A stretch of 64,000 nt of DNA from Romanomermis culicivorax (GCA_963922205.1 CAWUHX010000274.1:372001-436000), one strand, 5' to 3'. Positions 1 through 11,305 are shown, counted from the stretch's first letter. The notes: generated by a model from the sequence alone, not told the origin. Made by a program: numbers and translations.

Positions 1-151
1 CATACGGAGCGGTATGCGAGGGGATTACTCCTACCTAAAGTCCTGAAAATTCATCACTGGACGCTTAATTTTGGGAAAAATGGCTTGTTTAGTACATTTA
101 GCTAGACTACCTCCCAACTCCGACGTCAAAGTCAGACCTTGGGGACCTCTG
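1..151. repeat. right part of a CAGAGGTCCCC-family element
   Basis: The first 151 bases are the 3' portion of a dispersed repeat that recurs, in either orientation, near 22.7, 26.2 and 28.4-29.6 kb. Shared pieces are a tract like GGGATTACTCCTACC, a stretch like AGTCCTGAAAATTCATCAC, and a closing GACCTTGGGGACCTCTG. The full copy at 28383-29617 has TIRs beginning CAGAG and an 8-bp TSD, so this is taken as the same DNA transposon family, truncated by the window edge. Orientation and full length are unknown. Confidence 0.5.
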
Positions 152-232
152 CTGCCGATGTATGATTAACGGAAACTACTGTGAATGATATCCAACCGAC
201 AACACTATAATTAAGTGGATTGGCATATCAAA

Positions 233-640
233 CATGTACAATTAAATTGGGAGGGAAGTGCTATAGGCTAGACATTGAGTGAACTAGCTGGGGAGTTTTT
301 ATTCCTATGGATAACCATATGGTAGTCATAGGGACCCCCATACTTTGGGTCAGAAAAATACTGAAAAAAGTGAATTTTTTGACGAAAAATGTCAACTTTT
401 AAACAAAAATGGTTAAAAATATTTCTCGGCGTTTCGCGTCATGAACACATTTTTTACGTTTTATAGGCAAAAATAATTTTTTTGAACCGCTTTTCGGACT
501 TTTTTTGTGACAAAATCGAATTTTTCTTCTTTCGGATACCATCTCCTTTGAAAATTCGGAAAATCGGTGACCCACGGGCCCATAGCCCAAAAAATGTCGC
601 TTGATGCTCCCCGCGACCAGAGGGTTTCATTACATGTATG
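233..640. mobile_element. MITE, CATACATGTAA family, ATATCAAA/ATATCAGA TSD
   Basis: This non-autonomous element is bounded by CATGTACAAT on the left and TTACATGTATG on the right. The flanks ATATCAAA (225-232) and ATATCAGA (641-648) differ at one of eight bases. Its interior (a GGGAGGGAAGTGCTAT tract, CATATGGTAGTCATAG, and runs like GAAAAATGTCAA) is shared with 10865-11305, 33765-34090 and 36028-36410. There is no coding capacity. It lies just downstream of the exon at 671-885 and so probably in that gene's first intron. Confidence 0.75.
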
Positions 641-670
641 ATATCAGATATGTAAAAAAACTCCATTTAC

Positions 671-885
671 TCTTGATTTTGAGTTTCAGAACCGCCGAAA
701 TGCCCAGGCGCCTGATTGTGTTGCTGGCCCTGAAATTGCTGTTGCTGATGGTGCGGTTGCTGTTGTTGATACTGTTGATGTTGCTGCTGAGCATGAACTG
801 GAGCCGGCGGTGGTACGGTCTGATGAAATTGCTGGCCGTGGGCAGCGGCGAAAAGGGTCAGTAACGGCAACGCTATTATGTACAT
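671..885 (-). CDS. first coding exon of a secreted Gln/His-rich protein (partial gene)
   Basis: Reading leftward from an ATG at 885, the exon encodes a clear signal peptide (MYIIALPLLTLFAAAHG) followed by a segment of about 50 residues rich in Gln, His and Pro. A good donor (GA|GTAAAT) ends the exon at 671, so the rest of the gene should lie to the left, past the element at 233-640 and outside the window. I do not recognise the protein. The signal peptide suggests secretion or the ER lumen; the Q/H tract is low-complexity and says little. The plus-strand reading of the same bases is a Leu-rich shadow. A small single-exon protein ending shortly after the donor is the alternative. Confidence 0.5.
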
Positions 886-1155
886 CTTAATTTAACCTGC
901 AAATAAATTCACCGATGAACTTATAATCATAAAGTTATCATGTGCTGTCGATTGCTGTCCAACGCGATAATCCACTGGTTCACATGAATCCAGATTTTTT
1001 CTTTGTCTTTTAAATGTTTAACTAGCATGATGCAACGTAACATACATGCGCATAGGGGGGAGAGCCCGGGGATTATCCCCAGGCTGGGCCTTACGTCAGG
1101 GATTTCTGTCAGTCAATGTTGGCCAACCAGTCTTCAGCTGTGCAGTCACTGGTTG

Positions 1156-1328
1156 CATACATGCACACGGTCAGGGGTCCCAGAGTACAGAAAGTGACCG
1201 AAATTGGTCCTTTAGTAATTTTTTTCAAATTTTTGGCCTATAGTAAACTTTTGCCAATTTTTTGGCCTATAGTAAACTTCTGCCAAATTTTTAGGGTAAG
1301 GTAAATCCATACCTTGTGTGCGTGTATG
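1156..1328. mobile_element. probable short MITE, CATACATGCAC family
   Basis: The left end reads CATACATGCACACGG and the right end GTGTGCGTGTATG, an imperfect TIR of the CATACATGCAC family. The flanks ACTGGTTG and AGCGGTTC agree at only five of eight positions, so the TSD is weak. Inside, a unit of about 30 bp containing GGCCTATAGTAAACTT is tandemly duplicated around 1228-1290. Confidence 0.4.
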
Positions 1329-1355
1329 AGCGGTTCCTTTGCAACAACATTTCTT

Positions 1356-1651
1356 CATACTTTGTAAGAGATCCGACCAGTTGAGGGGGGGACGGGTAAA
1401 CCCAAAATTTTTTTGGGGTTGGGGGTCGAAAAAGGTCGAAAATTTTTCCAAAAAAGGGCACTTTTTCCCAATTTTTTCTAATTTTTCCAAGTCTGGGGGG
1501 GGTTGGGTACAGGGTTGGCCAAGTTGGGGGGGGGGGTGGATTAATAAGAAAAAATAGCAAAAAACTGCCTTTTTGAGAAAATTTTGGCTTTTTCGACCCT
1601 CCCCCAAATTTCGGGTTTACCCCCCAACTGGTCGGACCTCTTACAGGTATG
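1356..1651. mobile_element. MITE, CATACCTGTA family, degraded left end
   Basis: The element runs from CATACTTTGTA to TTACAGGTATG. It has the family's internal order: a GACCAGTTGGGGG block, a GTCGAAAAAGTCGAAAATTT block, then the GGGTTGGCCAAGTTGGGGG block. No TSD can be matched at this copy. The long G and C runs create Pro/Gly-rich open frames that are not genes. Confidence 0.7.
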
Positions 1652-2524
1652 CCCCCAATTACAGATGCATTTCTTTGCTCCATCATTGACAAATCAAAAT
1701 TCACACTGAAAAATAAAAGCGCCAGTCGGTAGAAATAACTGAACATCATGCTGGTATCCTATAAATAAACTGTACTTTTAAAAAATTAGGAAAGAAATTT
1801 GCTACCCAACGATTTTGGGATTTATCCACGGCCTGAATCTGGTACCATACACATGTATGCAACGTAACTATTTAGGCACAAGTCAACTAAAAGTGTTAAT
1901 CTTCCTGAAAATAATCAACACTTTGAGCTACAGGACATCTCTATTGTGACAATAGGAATACAGCAACAATGGGCTAAATAAAAAATAGGCAAGCAACACT
2001 TCATGGTGTGAAACTTGAAAGGAACATACAAAAAGAAAGAAACGATGAGGGAAGAAAAGAAGAAAGAAGTAAAAAAGAAGAGAAATTTCACGAAGAAAGT
2101 AGAGAAATGACAAACGATTGGAGATACTACATATTTGATGTACGTAATCGTAACTCATAAGAAACCAACTACAAAAATCTATCAACACATATATGCACCG
2201 ACAGACAACTTTCAAGTCTCAAATTACACACAGACATTTGAGGTGTGTCCAAATTTTTCACTTTGATTGTTTTCTATATCCTTTTGGTACAAAATGCGTT
2301 GTAAAAAAACAATTTGTCTACTTTGTTGTGATGTCAATTCATATAGTTGTTTAGCTGACGTTATTAGACACCAACAAGTATCTAGAAGCTCGAAAGATGT
2401 GAAAAAACAGCTTCCGAGTGATTTTAGAAAAAAACCAAAGTCTTTACAACCCTGGATACACATGAAATTGCTTTTAAAGAGGCTCAGAGGGGCGGGTTCT
2501 ATGTGCCCGATTACGAAACAGTAG
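1652..2524. other. no recognisable feature
   Basis: AT-rich sequence in which I see no convincing gene. Short open frames on both strands (for example 2267-2524 plus) lack any domain I recognise and have no obvious splice context. Confidence 0.4.
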
Positions 2525-3850
2525 GTGCGCACCGTTTTTTCCTGAAATAGGGTCTTTTGAGGAAAAAAATTTTGGGCATGGTTCTCTCTGTGAACAAATT
2601 TTTGAGGAATTCAAAACCGAAAAGATACATTCTGATGAACTTTGGAAGGTCAAGATCTCAAAATTTTTTGGACGGACGCCGGTCATAAGTAAAATAATTA
2701 TTATTTTCTGTCAGGGGTGGCCGTTAGTATAGCTATTTCCACTTAATAATTAACCTTCAACAGTTTCTATCAATATCTCGTCTCATTTTGTAATCGTTAA
2801 CAGTCAGTATTTCGCCGAAAATTGAGATTTTTCATCAACTCTCTCAATTTGTTGTCTAGGGGCTTGGAATTTTTCAAACGATACCAACATAAACATTTGC
2901 ATTTATAGACGACGAAGATTGAAGTCATCATTCTATACTGTAATTTTAGAGCTTCTATTCAGGAATATTTGTAGCAAAGATTCATTTTATAGCGTTTCAG
3001 AATATAAAAAACCGAAAATTTTTCCGGTGCTTCTAGCCGGAATGAGGAACAAATTACGTTCTATTAGTTTGATTCTAATTTTTTTCTCAACGTTCTGAAG
3101 GTTCATTTTTCAGCGTTTTAGAGTGAAAATCCGAAAATCTTTCTGGCGCTCCGAGCCAGACTAAAAAATGAGTACAGTTCTCTAATTAGAATCACAAAAA
3201 CGTTACTAGCAGGTAAATTGATAAGAACTCTATCGTTAACATGCTTTCAGATCTTTCATACATGCACATAGGCGGGTAGGGGGGGGGGGTAAACCCCCCA
3301 TACCTGAGACCCTGGCCAAAAAATCGTCAAACACCACCCTGAACTTTTTCCAAGACAGTTTTTTTGATGATTTTTGTGCATATTTTGTATGAAAAATAGG
3401 CTTGCAGAACTTTTTTTTTGTTTTTTTGCTTACCCATCCCCTCTCCCACTGGAAAAAAGTCCATGGACCCTCTGGAAAATTTTTGCCGTGCATGTCTGCT
3501 GTAGAACACCAATATATCATTCATCAGCTCAATTTGGCTGACTTGACTAGAATATTCTCAATTTTTCGCTAATTTTTGAAGCTTACTGACTCCAAAAACA
3601 TCTGAATCTTTGGGCATAGCCCTGAAATGTAGAAAAATAGTATACATACGTGGCCACTTGTAAACGTTTTTAAAAATAATTTTTGGAAAATGAGAAAAAA
3701 TTTTGGGTCCCGTTCTCATGTGAAAAAAATCTTCGAGGAAAAAAACGGTAGGCGGGCAGTATTTATTTGGTGCACAGACATTTGTGCTAATTGGCACAAG
3801 AGGCCAGAAGAAATTGTGCCAGTGGCACAAAATTTTTTTTCTTTCAAGAA
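2525..3850 (-). repeat. reverse-oriented copy of the hairpin-bearing repeat, with a nested MITE
   Basis: Read on the minus strand, this stretch parallels the interior of the element at 15819-17686 and of 31788-32775: the TTTTTTTCCTCGAAGA/TTCCACATGAGAACCGG segment, several CCGGTGCTTCTAGCCGG-like hairpins followed by GAAAATTTTT, and the segment ending near the GATAGAAACTGTTG box. No TIR or TSD was identified, so the limits are approximate. It is interrupted by the MITE at 3257-3498. Confidence 0.55.
3257..3498. mobile_element. MITE, CATACATGCAC family
   Basis: The ends are CATACATGCACATAGG and GCCGTGCATGTCTG. The interior (ACCTGAGACCCTGGCC, TTTTTGTGCATATTTTGTATG, a run of T then GCTTACCCATCC) matches 40276-40526 and, in reverse, 42595-42835 and 62679-62933. 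No TSD is visible at this copy. It is inserted in an older repeat. Confidence 0.7.
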
Positions 3851-3966
3851 ACATACCGAAAACTGCAAAAAGGTTTCAGATCAAGGATTAGATAAAAATA
3901 TAATTAGAAAGCATTAATTTATGTAAAAATCGTGCTCAACCTATTTTTCAGCTAACCAGGTCAGCG

Positions 3967-4358
3967 CAGTGTTTTTTCTTGCACAGTGCAGACTTTTTAG
4001 GCTTTGTGCAGAATTTTTTTTGGTGATTTCTGCACTGGTGCAGAATTTTTTGAGTCACGTGTTTGATCATATATACTCTTCTATAATGTGTCAGTCATTG
4101 ATTCTGAACTTTTCAAATCAATTGCCAAAAATTTTGGTGAAAATATTTTGTGAATTTATTTTGAAATTCATTTTATGAGAAGGAATAAAATTTTGATGAT
4201 AGGTGTACACACTTCTGATATCAATGAATTACACATTTAATTTGCGTTTTTCCTATATTCAGTATTATTGTATTGTAACAGGAGAAAACAGCAGTGTAGA
4301 AACTTTTTTGGCTTTTCTGAACTGTGCAGAAAGCAGGGTGCAGAAAAAATAAACACTG
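3967..4358. mobile_element. hAT-like MITE, CAGTGTTTTTTCTTGCAC ends
   Basis: The left terminus CAGTGTTTTTTCTTGCAC is matched by a right terminus ending AATAAACACTG. The flanks GGTCAGCG (3959-3966) and GGTCAACG (4359-4366) form a 7/8 target-site duplication. Subterminal GTGCAGAA/TTCTGCAC repeats occur on both sides. There is no coding capacity. A second copy is at 10245-10574, and a fragment of the right end is near 9064-9135. Confidence 0.8.
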
Positions 4359-4654
4359 GGTCAACGAGATAAAAACACTGTACAAGAAACCAGTTTACGA
4401 TTCGAATAGAAATGGAATGATGCGAAAATTCAAATGACTTCACAGAACTATTCAGGAAATTAATATTTTTATTCAATTTTCAATTTAATATCTTTCCAAC
4501 ATCGATGTAAAGATCCTGGAGAAAAGTGAGTCGAAAAATATGTAAATTTTTCGTCAAAACATTGTACGTGTACCAGCAATAGCGACTTTTCTATTTGAAT
4601 CAATGAGACAACAAAAGGTTAGAATTTAGAATCAGAATCCTAATGAATGGACAG

Positions 4655-4921
4655 CTTACCTGTAATTGAGAGGGGGGTTGGGGGGACTCCCTAACTTGGT
4701 CAAACTCCCCCCAACTTAGTCCACCATACCTAACTCCTAAACTCGGAAAAATTGGAAAAAAAGTACCTTTTTGGGCATTTTAGAGAAAAATTTTAAAAAT
4801 TTTTCTGAATTTTTTTGGGATTTTTCGACCCCCCCCCCCAATCTTTAAAAATTTGGGGACCCCGACACCCAAATTTTGGGTTAATTCTCCCAACTGGTCG
4901 GACCTCTTATATACAGGTATG
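4655..4921. mobile_element. MITE, CATACCTGTA family
   Basis: The left end CTTACCTGTA and right end TACAGGTATG are TIRs. The flanks ATGGACAG (4647-4654) and ATGGATAG (4922-4929) form a 7/8 8-bp duplication. The interior has the family's CCAACTTGGTC, TTTTTCGACCCCCC and CCAACTGGTCGGACCTC blocks. Confidence 0.82.
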
Positions 4922-5114
4922 ATGGATAGAGGAAGTTCAGAATTTCTATTCATTCATCAGTCATTGACAACCTATAAAGTTTGTTGCGACAATATAAATA
5001 CACTATTCTAATAGAATTCCTCCACTTTTTGACCGAATATGATTAGGTAATTTTATATTTATTGACTCGGCACGGAGCGCCAAAATTTTTTGGTTTTTAA
5101 GCCCATCAACAGGC

Positions 5115-6522
5115 TAGGGCTGTTTCGATCAGAGAATTTTAGTAATTTCGAGTTCGAGTTCGAGTTTAAAAATTGTTTCGAGTCGAGTTCGAGTTCGAGT
5201 AATTCACTATTGTATATAAGCGTTCATTTTGTTACATAAATGCCAGTCAATATTATTACGCACCTGGTCTGGTACAACTGAACTACATAGAACTGTTTAG
5301 CATATGTCATAGTTACTAGTGTAGAATTTTATGCAGTCACTATTTGTGTCATACTTGCAGGTTGAAGCAGATCGTATTTTTTAATCAAATGCATTATTCT
5401 GTATTTCCACACCAATTATACATTTTATCTATTTAAGCAATATTTGACTCGACATCATTAATAAAATGCCTAGAAAAAGTATTATTTGGGTTGGCTTTGA
5501 AGAAACAAATGGCAATATGGCAAAGTGCAATTTTTGCAGTATGAAGCTCGCTCAATCGTCTTGTTCATCTACAAAAAAAAGTACACAGTCACACCAGTCG
5601 AAATTTTAATTTTGTTCTAAAACCAATCAATTTAACTTCAAAGCTCGTTTTTCTGAAATGGAACATTTGAAGAAAAAGATACAAATGGAAATGAAAAGCC
5701 AAAAAACTTAAGATGACGCGTTTCAGCCAGTGAGTTTCATAGTTTATTGAAAAAAATTCATTTGAAATTCAGATAATTTTCAGATAAAATAATGGATCAA
5801 CAGTGATGCTCGTTCCAAAAAATGATAAAAAAATAGCTGAAATGATAATTTTAGACGATCTACCATTCAGCCACATAGAAGACATTAATTTCATGGCCCT
5901 TATGAAGGAAGTAAGGTATGTAAGAAATATGAATCAAGTTTTTGTTCAAGTTGGTGTGTGCCAAATATCTATATACAGCTACTCATGTAGAGAACTGTTA
6001 TATACTATGCTTCCTTCAGATTATTCCTTCATATAACTTGAAATCGTGCTGCTTCTACACAGAAAAAGTAGACCAAGTATATATGAAATTGCAAGAAAAA
6101 GTTAAATTAGAAATTCAAACTTTCATCTATAACAGAGTATCTTTTACGACTGATATTTGGTCAAATCTGACGGAATCACTGTTAAGGTAAATATGCATTA
6201 CATCTATTCAAATATATAGCTTATTTTTTGGCGATTAAATCAATCATTGCCTTTACCTTTTCTTTTTTTAGCTTGACTTTGCATGGAGATGAATAAAATG
6301 TTTGGGAAATTATGTTACTTATGACATATCTTTATCTTAAACACTAAGCAGGATTTCTTAATTCCATTATATTCTAAAGTTTAAACTCGAAAAAAACTCG
6401 AAATAATGGTTGAAAAAAATCGAGTTCGAGTTTTAAATTTCCAAGTTTTCGAGTTCGAGTTCGAGTTGCAAAAATTGTCGAGTTTTAATCGAGTTCGAGT
6501 TCGAGTACTCAAAACAGCCCTA
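5115..6522 (+). mobile_element. hAT transposon (TAGGGCTGTTT ends) with decayed transposase
   Basis: The element begins TAGGGCTGTTTCGA and ends ACTCAAAACAGCCCTA, and is flanked by an exact 8-bp duplication CAACAGGC (5107-5114 and 6523-6530). Both subterminal regions carry dense arrays of the hexamer GAGTTC/GAACTC (about 5150-5210 and 6370-6510), a likely transposase-binding array. The interior encodes an N-terminal piece of a hAT transposase but no C-terminal dimerisation region, so it is an internally deleted copy. It inserted into the left end of another CAGGCC-ended repeat. Confidence 0.88.
5466..6290 (+). pseudogene. hAT transposase N-terminal remnant
   Basis: From the ATG at 5466 a BED-type zinc-finger-like segment can be read (Trp-Val, then an AKCNFC pair of cysteines). 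After a break, the reading IILDDLPFSHIED, then a block with Tyr-Phe... VSFTTDIWS and TESL, follows the known hAT order leading to the first catalytic Asp of the RNase-H-like fold (the Asp in TTDIWS). Stops and at least one intron-like break near 6186-6270 separate the blocks, and nothing of the later catalytic or hATC region is present. It cannot make a functional transposase. Confidence 0.75.
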
Positions 6523-6530
6523 CAACAGGC

Positions 6531-6906
6531 CCGTATTTAGAGGGGGAAGGGGGAATCCTTTCCTAAATTTATTGTATTCAATGGACAACTGTACAAGAAA
6601 AAGCACAAAAAAGACTGGGCGTGCTGTGATGGATGTGATGGGTGGATATGTAGTAACTGTTTGGTAGACGATTTCGATCCCACTGGTGATTTTATTTGTG
6701 AAGTTCATGTTGCTCATAATCAAAAGCCTGAAGCCAGAAATTTTTTTCGGGCGGAGCCACACATTTTTTTCATACAAATTACCGTAAAATTGGCATTTCT
6801 GACATGACATGGAAAAAAAACCAAAGATCCCTCCCTACCTTTGTCTTTTTTTAACTTCAAACATTTGGGAGAACCATGGCCCCCCAACCCCCTGCCTACA
6901 GGCCTG
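6531..6906. mobile_element. remainder of a CAGGCC-ended repeat holding a Cys-rich coding-like segment
   Basis: This stretch ends CCCCCTGCCTACAGGCCTG. With the CAGGC at 5110-5114 it forms imperfect TIRs of the type CAGGCC(C/T)GTA, split by the hAT insertion. No convincing TSD is visible (CCCATCAA versus CTCATAAC). Between about 6571 and 6730 the plus strand reads Lys-Lys, then WACCDGCDGWICSNC, a PHD/treble-clef-like cysteine spacing also found in some transposase C-termini. The source is not known. Confidence 0.45.
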
Positions 6907-7640
6907 CTCATAACGATTGATCATCCTTCAAATTTGGTTAATCTCACTTATTTTGATCTTAAAAATGCACATTTATGATGGTTTTAGTGTACCTCATATT
7001 TTTATGTGTCGACCTTGTAACATTGGTCGACAACACGTTAATTTTTTGTCGATAAATTGTGAATGATTGATGTTGTTATTTTGATATTTTCATCTACCCC
7101 TTGTCTTGGTGTATCTGAATGACACAATATTTTCCACGGCAGGTACTTTTCTAAGTTAATTGACCAAAGTTATCCACCATGGGGATTGCCGGGAGTAGAT
7201 TTACGAAAACTTTTTTTGCTGTTGATGATATTCATCATTTTCAGTATGTGACAGCAAAGGTTGATAGTTATGGTAACTCATATCCAACATTTGTTCTGTA
7301 GCGTTCTATCTGTGATGATGAGATATAGTCATTCGTCCTGTCGGAAAAATAACTTGAACAGAAATTATAATGGTGACCAAAGTTGACCACCATGGTGGGT
7401 AACATTGGTCACAAAGTGAGCTCTTTCAAACGATCTACGACGGTTGGTTTAATCTGCATGCTACTAATTAAGGATGTGTTTAATCGATTTGTCCGACATT
7501 TTTGACATAGGAGTGCCACGGAACATTTTTACCAATTCCCCTTGTATAACAAGTTATACATACGTTGGAGAAGGCGGATCGACTCCATTTTGGCTAAAGT
7601 TACCCCACTTTACTTTACCTTATCATGATTAAAGCTCGAT
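6907..7640. other. no gene seen; short duplicated motif
   Basis: AT-rich spacer. The only structure noticed is a loosely repeated phrase, TTGACCAAAGTTATCCACCA near 7160 and TGGTGACCAAAGTTGACCA near 7372, plus two GGTCGAC sites near 7010-7030. Confidence 0.35.
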
Positions 7641-7759
7641 TAAATCCTATCAAATCAAAACTTGATGCTAGGAATGCTAAAACAAATGTTAAATCCGACA
7701 CTAAATAATGGTAGTTATAATTTTTATCATAATAACATTAAATCAATTATTCAAGATAT

Positions 7760-9905
7760 ATAGTCGAACGAGAGTCTAAGAAGCATAATGCCGTTTTGTT
7801 TGGTTTACCTAATAGTGACTACGACTTGGAATCAGTATGGGAATTAATTGACACTTATGGCCGTGATACTTGTGATATTAGCATTGAAGAATTTGATATT
7901 GTACGTATTTTCAGGGACGGCCCTGAATTACCTGATAAACCTCGTTTTTTAAAAATCATAAGTTCTAATTCTCCAGCTAAATTTTCATTCATTAAACTTA
8001 TCAATTATGTAATTAAACATAAACGCGACAAACCTTTCTTGATTGATCTATTTGCACATCCCAACTTGTCATTTCTACAGAGGCGGAAGTCCACTTTCTC
8101 AAAGTAGTAGATGATATTAAGCTCTGTGAATTTATTGAGTTCATGAGTAAAAGCGCCAGACTTGCCTACCTAAAGTTTAATCGGAAAAATTTAACATTTC
8201 CTGACAATGAATGTTTATAATGCATTTTTCTAATCTTTTCTGTCCACTGGTTTAAATCAAATAGTGTTGCAACCTACTCATGATAACAATATTTTGGATT
8301 TAATTCTAGGTAAACAAATCTGTTAATGACATTTTGGTTGATCTTACTTTTTCAACTAGTGATCACAACTCTGTCAAATTTTGTTTTAACTGGGATGGGA
8401 AACCTAAATTTTCTGCATGCTTCATTTTCATAAGGCGAACTGTGAAGCTATTATAGCGGCCCTGTCATATTTTAGTTGGCCCGACATGTTTGATAATTGT
8501 GCCAACGTATTAATTGTTGCATTATATCAGATCATTTCTTGACATAATGCAACAATTAATCTTACAATTTGTTCCCTTGAGCAAAAAGAAAAGGCAGAAT
8601 GTGAAGTATAACAAGCAAATTTCCGAAATGTACAACAAAAAAACTAAATTGTGGCGTAGCTATAAAAAGTCCAAAACCACTAATAATAAGAAAGCATATA
8701 CTAACATACTGTAAGCTGGTTAAAGCCGAGGTAAAGAAATGTTTAATTGAGGAGGAAAATAACAAAATATACTAATCTTTTTTCGGGCTCTCACTTGTCA
8801 TCATAGAGGACTTAACCGTCGATTTCTCATGTAATTCAAAATCATTATGCTCTTGGATAGTTTTCTGGAAAATTTGTTCCACAATCCTCAATTTCAATGA
8901 ATTAACGGCTCTAAAAAACATCATAAGGTTTGAAAAAGCTCAAAAATACATAAATAAAGCATCTAGAGCATTTTTAAGCGAAAAACGACTTGGGGAAAAT
9001 GGATAACAAATTTTGACCCCCTCCCCCTTTTTGAGGAAAAGGCTTGGTGGAAAAGCCAGTAGTAACAGGAGGAAACCGCAGAGCAGAAACTTTTTTTGGC
9101 TTTTCTGCACTATGCAGAAAGCCCCGCGCAGAAAAAAACATTGGCTTAGACCTACATACACTTTTTCTGATCTTTATAAATGATTATGTGATCAAATTAT
9201 GAGTGAAAACTTCTTATTTGCTGATGACCTTAAAATGTACAACATCTCTACGTCTTCCTCTACTTTACAAAAGGATCTTGAACAAATTGAAATTTGGTCT
9301 ACTGCTTGGCAATTGGATATTTCAGTATCTAAAAGTTGTATTTTCTACTTGGGAAACAATAATCCTCATATTCCGTAAGTTATGGAAGGGAAAAATGTGC
9401 CTGTGTCCGTGACAACTATACGTTAAGGATTTAGGTATCCGGATTAATACTGATCTTAAATTCAGGGAACATTATCTTTCTATGGCAAAGAATTCCTACT
9501 TCCGTTCTTCACTGATTTTAAAATCTTTCTTTTCTGGAAATAAAAGAAACCTCAGTAGAGCTTTTGTTAGATTATGTCCACCCAATTTTGGAATATTGTA
9601 CAACAGTATGGAACCCTCATTTTGCTACTGACATCCAATTTTTGAAGATATTCAGAGAAAATTCACTAAAAGAGTAATGGGCTTCAGATCAGGATTATCT
9701 TATGATCAAAGACTTGAGGAGTTAAAATTACAAAAACTTGAGACTCGTAGATTGCACTTTGCCCTTTCTATGATGTTTAACATAATATGTGGTAAATCAC
9801 ACCTAGATTTTGATGAATATTTTTGCTTAAATGTCAAAGTCACTCGCCAGCACTGTTTTTTTACACATTTGCACTATAATGTAGAAAAAAATCTGGAATG
9901 TGGAG
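7760..9905 (+). mobile_element. CR1/L2-like LINE remnant
   Basis: Pieces of a non-LTR retrotransposon occur in the expected order. Near 7780-8060 is an ORF1-type block (VLFGLPNSD ... RIFRDGP ... KPRFLKI). Near 8340-8750 is the endonuclease-to-RT linker (SDHNSVKF, then a basic LWRSYKKSK block). Near 9150-9250 is reverse-transcriptase motif C (LFADDLKMYN). The RT tail is at 9260-9900 (WSTAWQLDIS, KDLGIRINTDLKF, KFTKRVMGF, LSYDQRLEEL, LETRRL). Frameshifts and stops abound, the central RT is missing, and repeat DNA interrupts it around 8940-9140. It is inactive. Confidence 0.72.
8990..9140. repeat. fragment of the GTGCAGAA-type MITE inside the LINE
   Basis: The CTTTTTTTGGCTTTTCTGCAC segment and the closing GCGCAGAAAAAAACATTG match the right arm of the CAGTG...TTGCAC MITE at 3967-4358. 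The left terminus is not recognisable. It separates the RT motif C block from the preceding LINE sequence. Confidence 0.5.
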
Positions 9906-10244
9906 AAAATTCTTGAGACAGGCCTTTTTTCAGTCATTTTAGGGGCCTGGGCCCTTAAAAATTTCGAAATGGCTCCCAAAATTTTGCGTCTAGGAGCCAT
10001 TTTGGCTCCTAAAATTTTGATTTACTTATTTATATTTGAGTGAATTAAAGTTATTTTTATTCAATTTTAGATTTAAAGTAAGTGTTTACAGGCTCTAAAA
10101 TCATGAAACACCGAAAATTTCTGGCGCTTCGCACCAGATTTCATTCTATAATTTTTCGGATTGGTCTATTCACTGTTTATCTATGAATCAAACTTTTTGA
10201 GGAAAAAGTTGTCGAGAAAAGGAAAAAAACAAGTGAGTTTGACA

Positions 10245-10574
10245 CAGAGTTTTTTTTATGCAGGTTTAGGCTTTGTGCACTGTGCACAAAAGCCAAAAAA
10301 GTTTCTGCACTGCTGTTTTCTTCATTACAATACAATAATGGTGAATATATAAAAAAAGCAAATTAAACATAATTCATTAATATTAGAAGTGCGATATTTT
10401 AAAGTCTTAAAATAAGAAGAATAATTGATTTTCAAAGTTCAAAATCAATGACTGACACATTATAGAAGAATATGTGATCAAATACATGACTCAAAAAATT
10501 CTGGACCAGTGCAGAAATCACCACAAAAAATTCTGCACGAAGCCTAAAAGTCTGCACTGTGCAGAAAAACACTA
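10245..10574. mobile_element. hAT-like MITE of the GTGCAGAA type, nested
   Basis: The ends CAGAGTTTTTTTTATGCAGG and CTGCACTGTGCAGAAAAACACTA correspond to the element at 3967-4358. The flanks GTTTGACA and GTACGACA agree at six of eight bases. Internal GGCTTTGTGCACTGTGCAC and CTGCACGAAGCC blocks are inverted relative to one another. Confidence 0.65.
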
Positions 10575-10864
10575 GTACGACAACGAACAGATGAATTTTA
10601 GTGCATTTAAGAGGGAAAAATCTCAATTTTTCCAGCTTTTGTGTAACTATTATTTTAAATATGGAGCCGAGTTTGAATTCATGATCATAATGGAAGTGAT
10701 TTTCATAAATTTCAAGTTTAATTTGAATTTTTTAAAACTCATGAAAGTATGAACATATTTTTTAATTTGTAGTGATACATATGTAGTACATGTTTTCGAA
10801 CCTTGTATGTTTATTGATTAAGTTGTCCTTAAATTGAGTTTCCTGCATTTTAGAGTGTCGAAAT

Positions 10865-11305
10865 CATAAATGTAATTAGGGGGAAGTGCTATTGGAACCC
10901 CACCCAGAAATCGTCGACCATATGGCTAGCCATTGGGCGACTCCCCCACCAGAATTTTCCAATCCCATGGTTAGCCATATGGTAGTTATAGAGACCCACA
11001 TGCTTTTGGTCGGAAATATACTGAAAAATGTCCGTTTTTTGATGAAAAATGTCAATTTTTGAAGAAAAAATGGTCAAAAACTTCAGTTTTCTCGTCGCTT
11101 CGCGCCATGGGTACATTTTCTACGGTTTTTTTAAGACAAAAATTACCATTTTTTAAACCTTTTTTCTGACTTTTCCGGTGAGAAAATCGAAATTTTTTCC
11201 CTTCAGAGACCCCTCCCGCCAAATTTTGGGGAATTACTGACCCCCGGCGCCAAAAGATTCGTCCAGCACCCCCTCCTCAGGCCTCGGGGCCCCGTTACAT
11301 GTACG
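10865..11305. mobile_element. MITE, CATACATGTAA family, nested
   Basis: The left end CATAAATGTAATTAGGGGG and right end GTTACATGTACG are TIRs, flanked on both sides by an exact GTCGAAAT (10857-10864 and 11306-11313). The interior contains the family's CATATGGCTAGCCATTGGGCG palindrome and a run of GAAAAATGTCAATTTTTGA units. Confidence 0.85.

Noticed and set aside
601..864. Leu-rich plus-strand open frame
   Set aside because: It is the complement of the Gln/His-rich exon on the minus strand and has the low-complexity pattern of a shadow frame.
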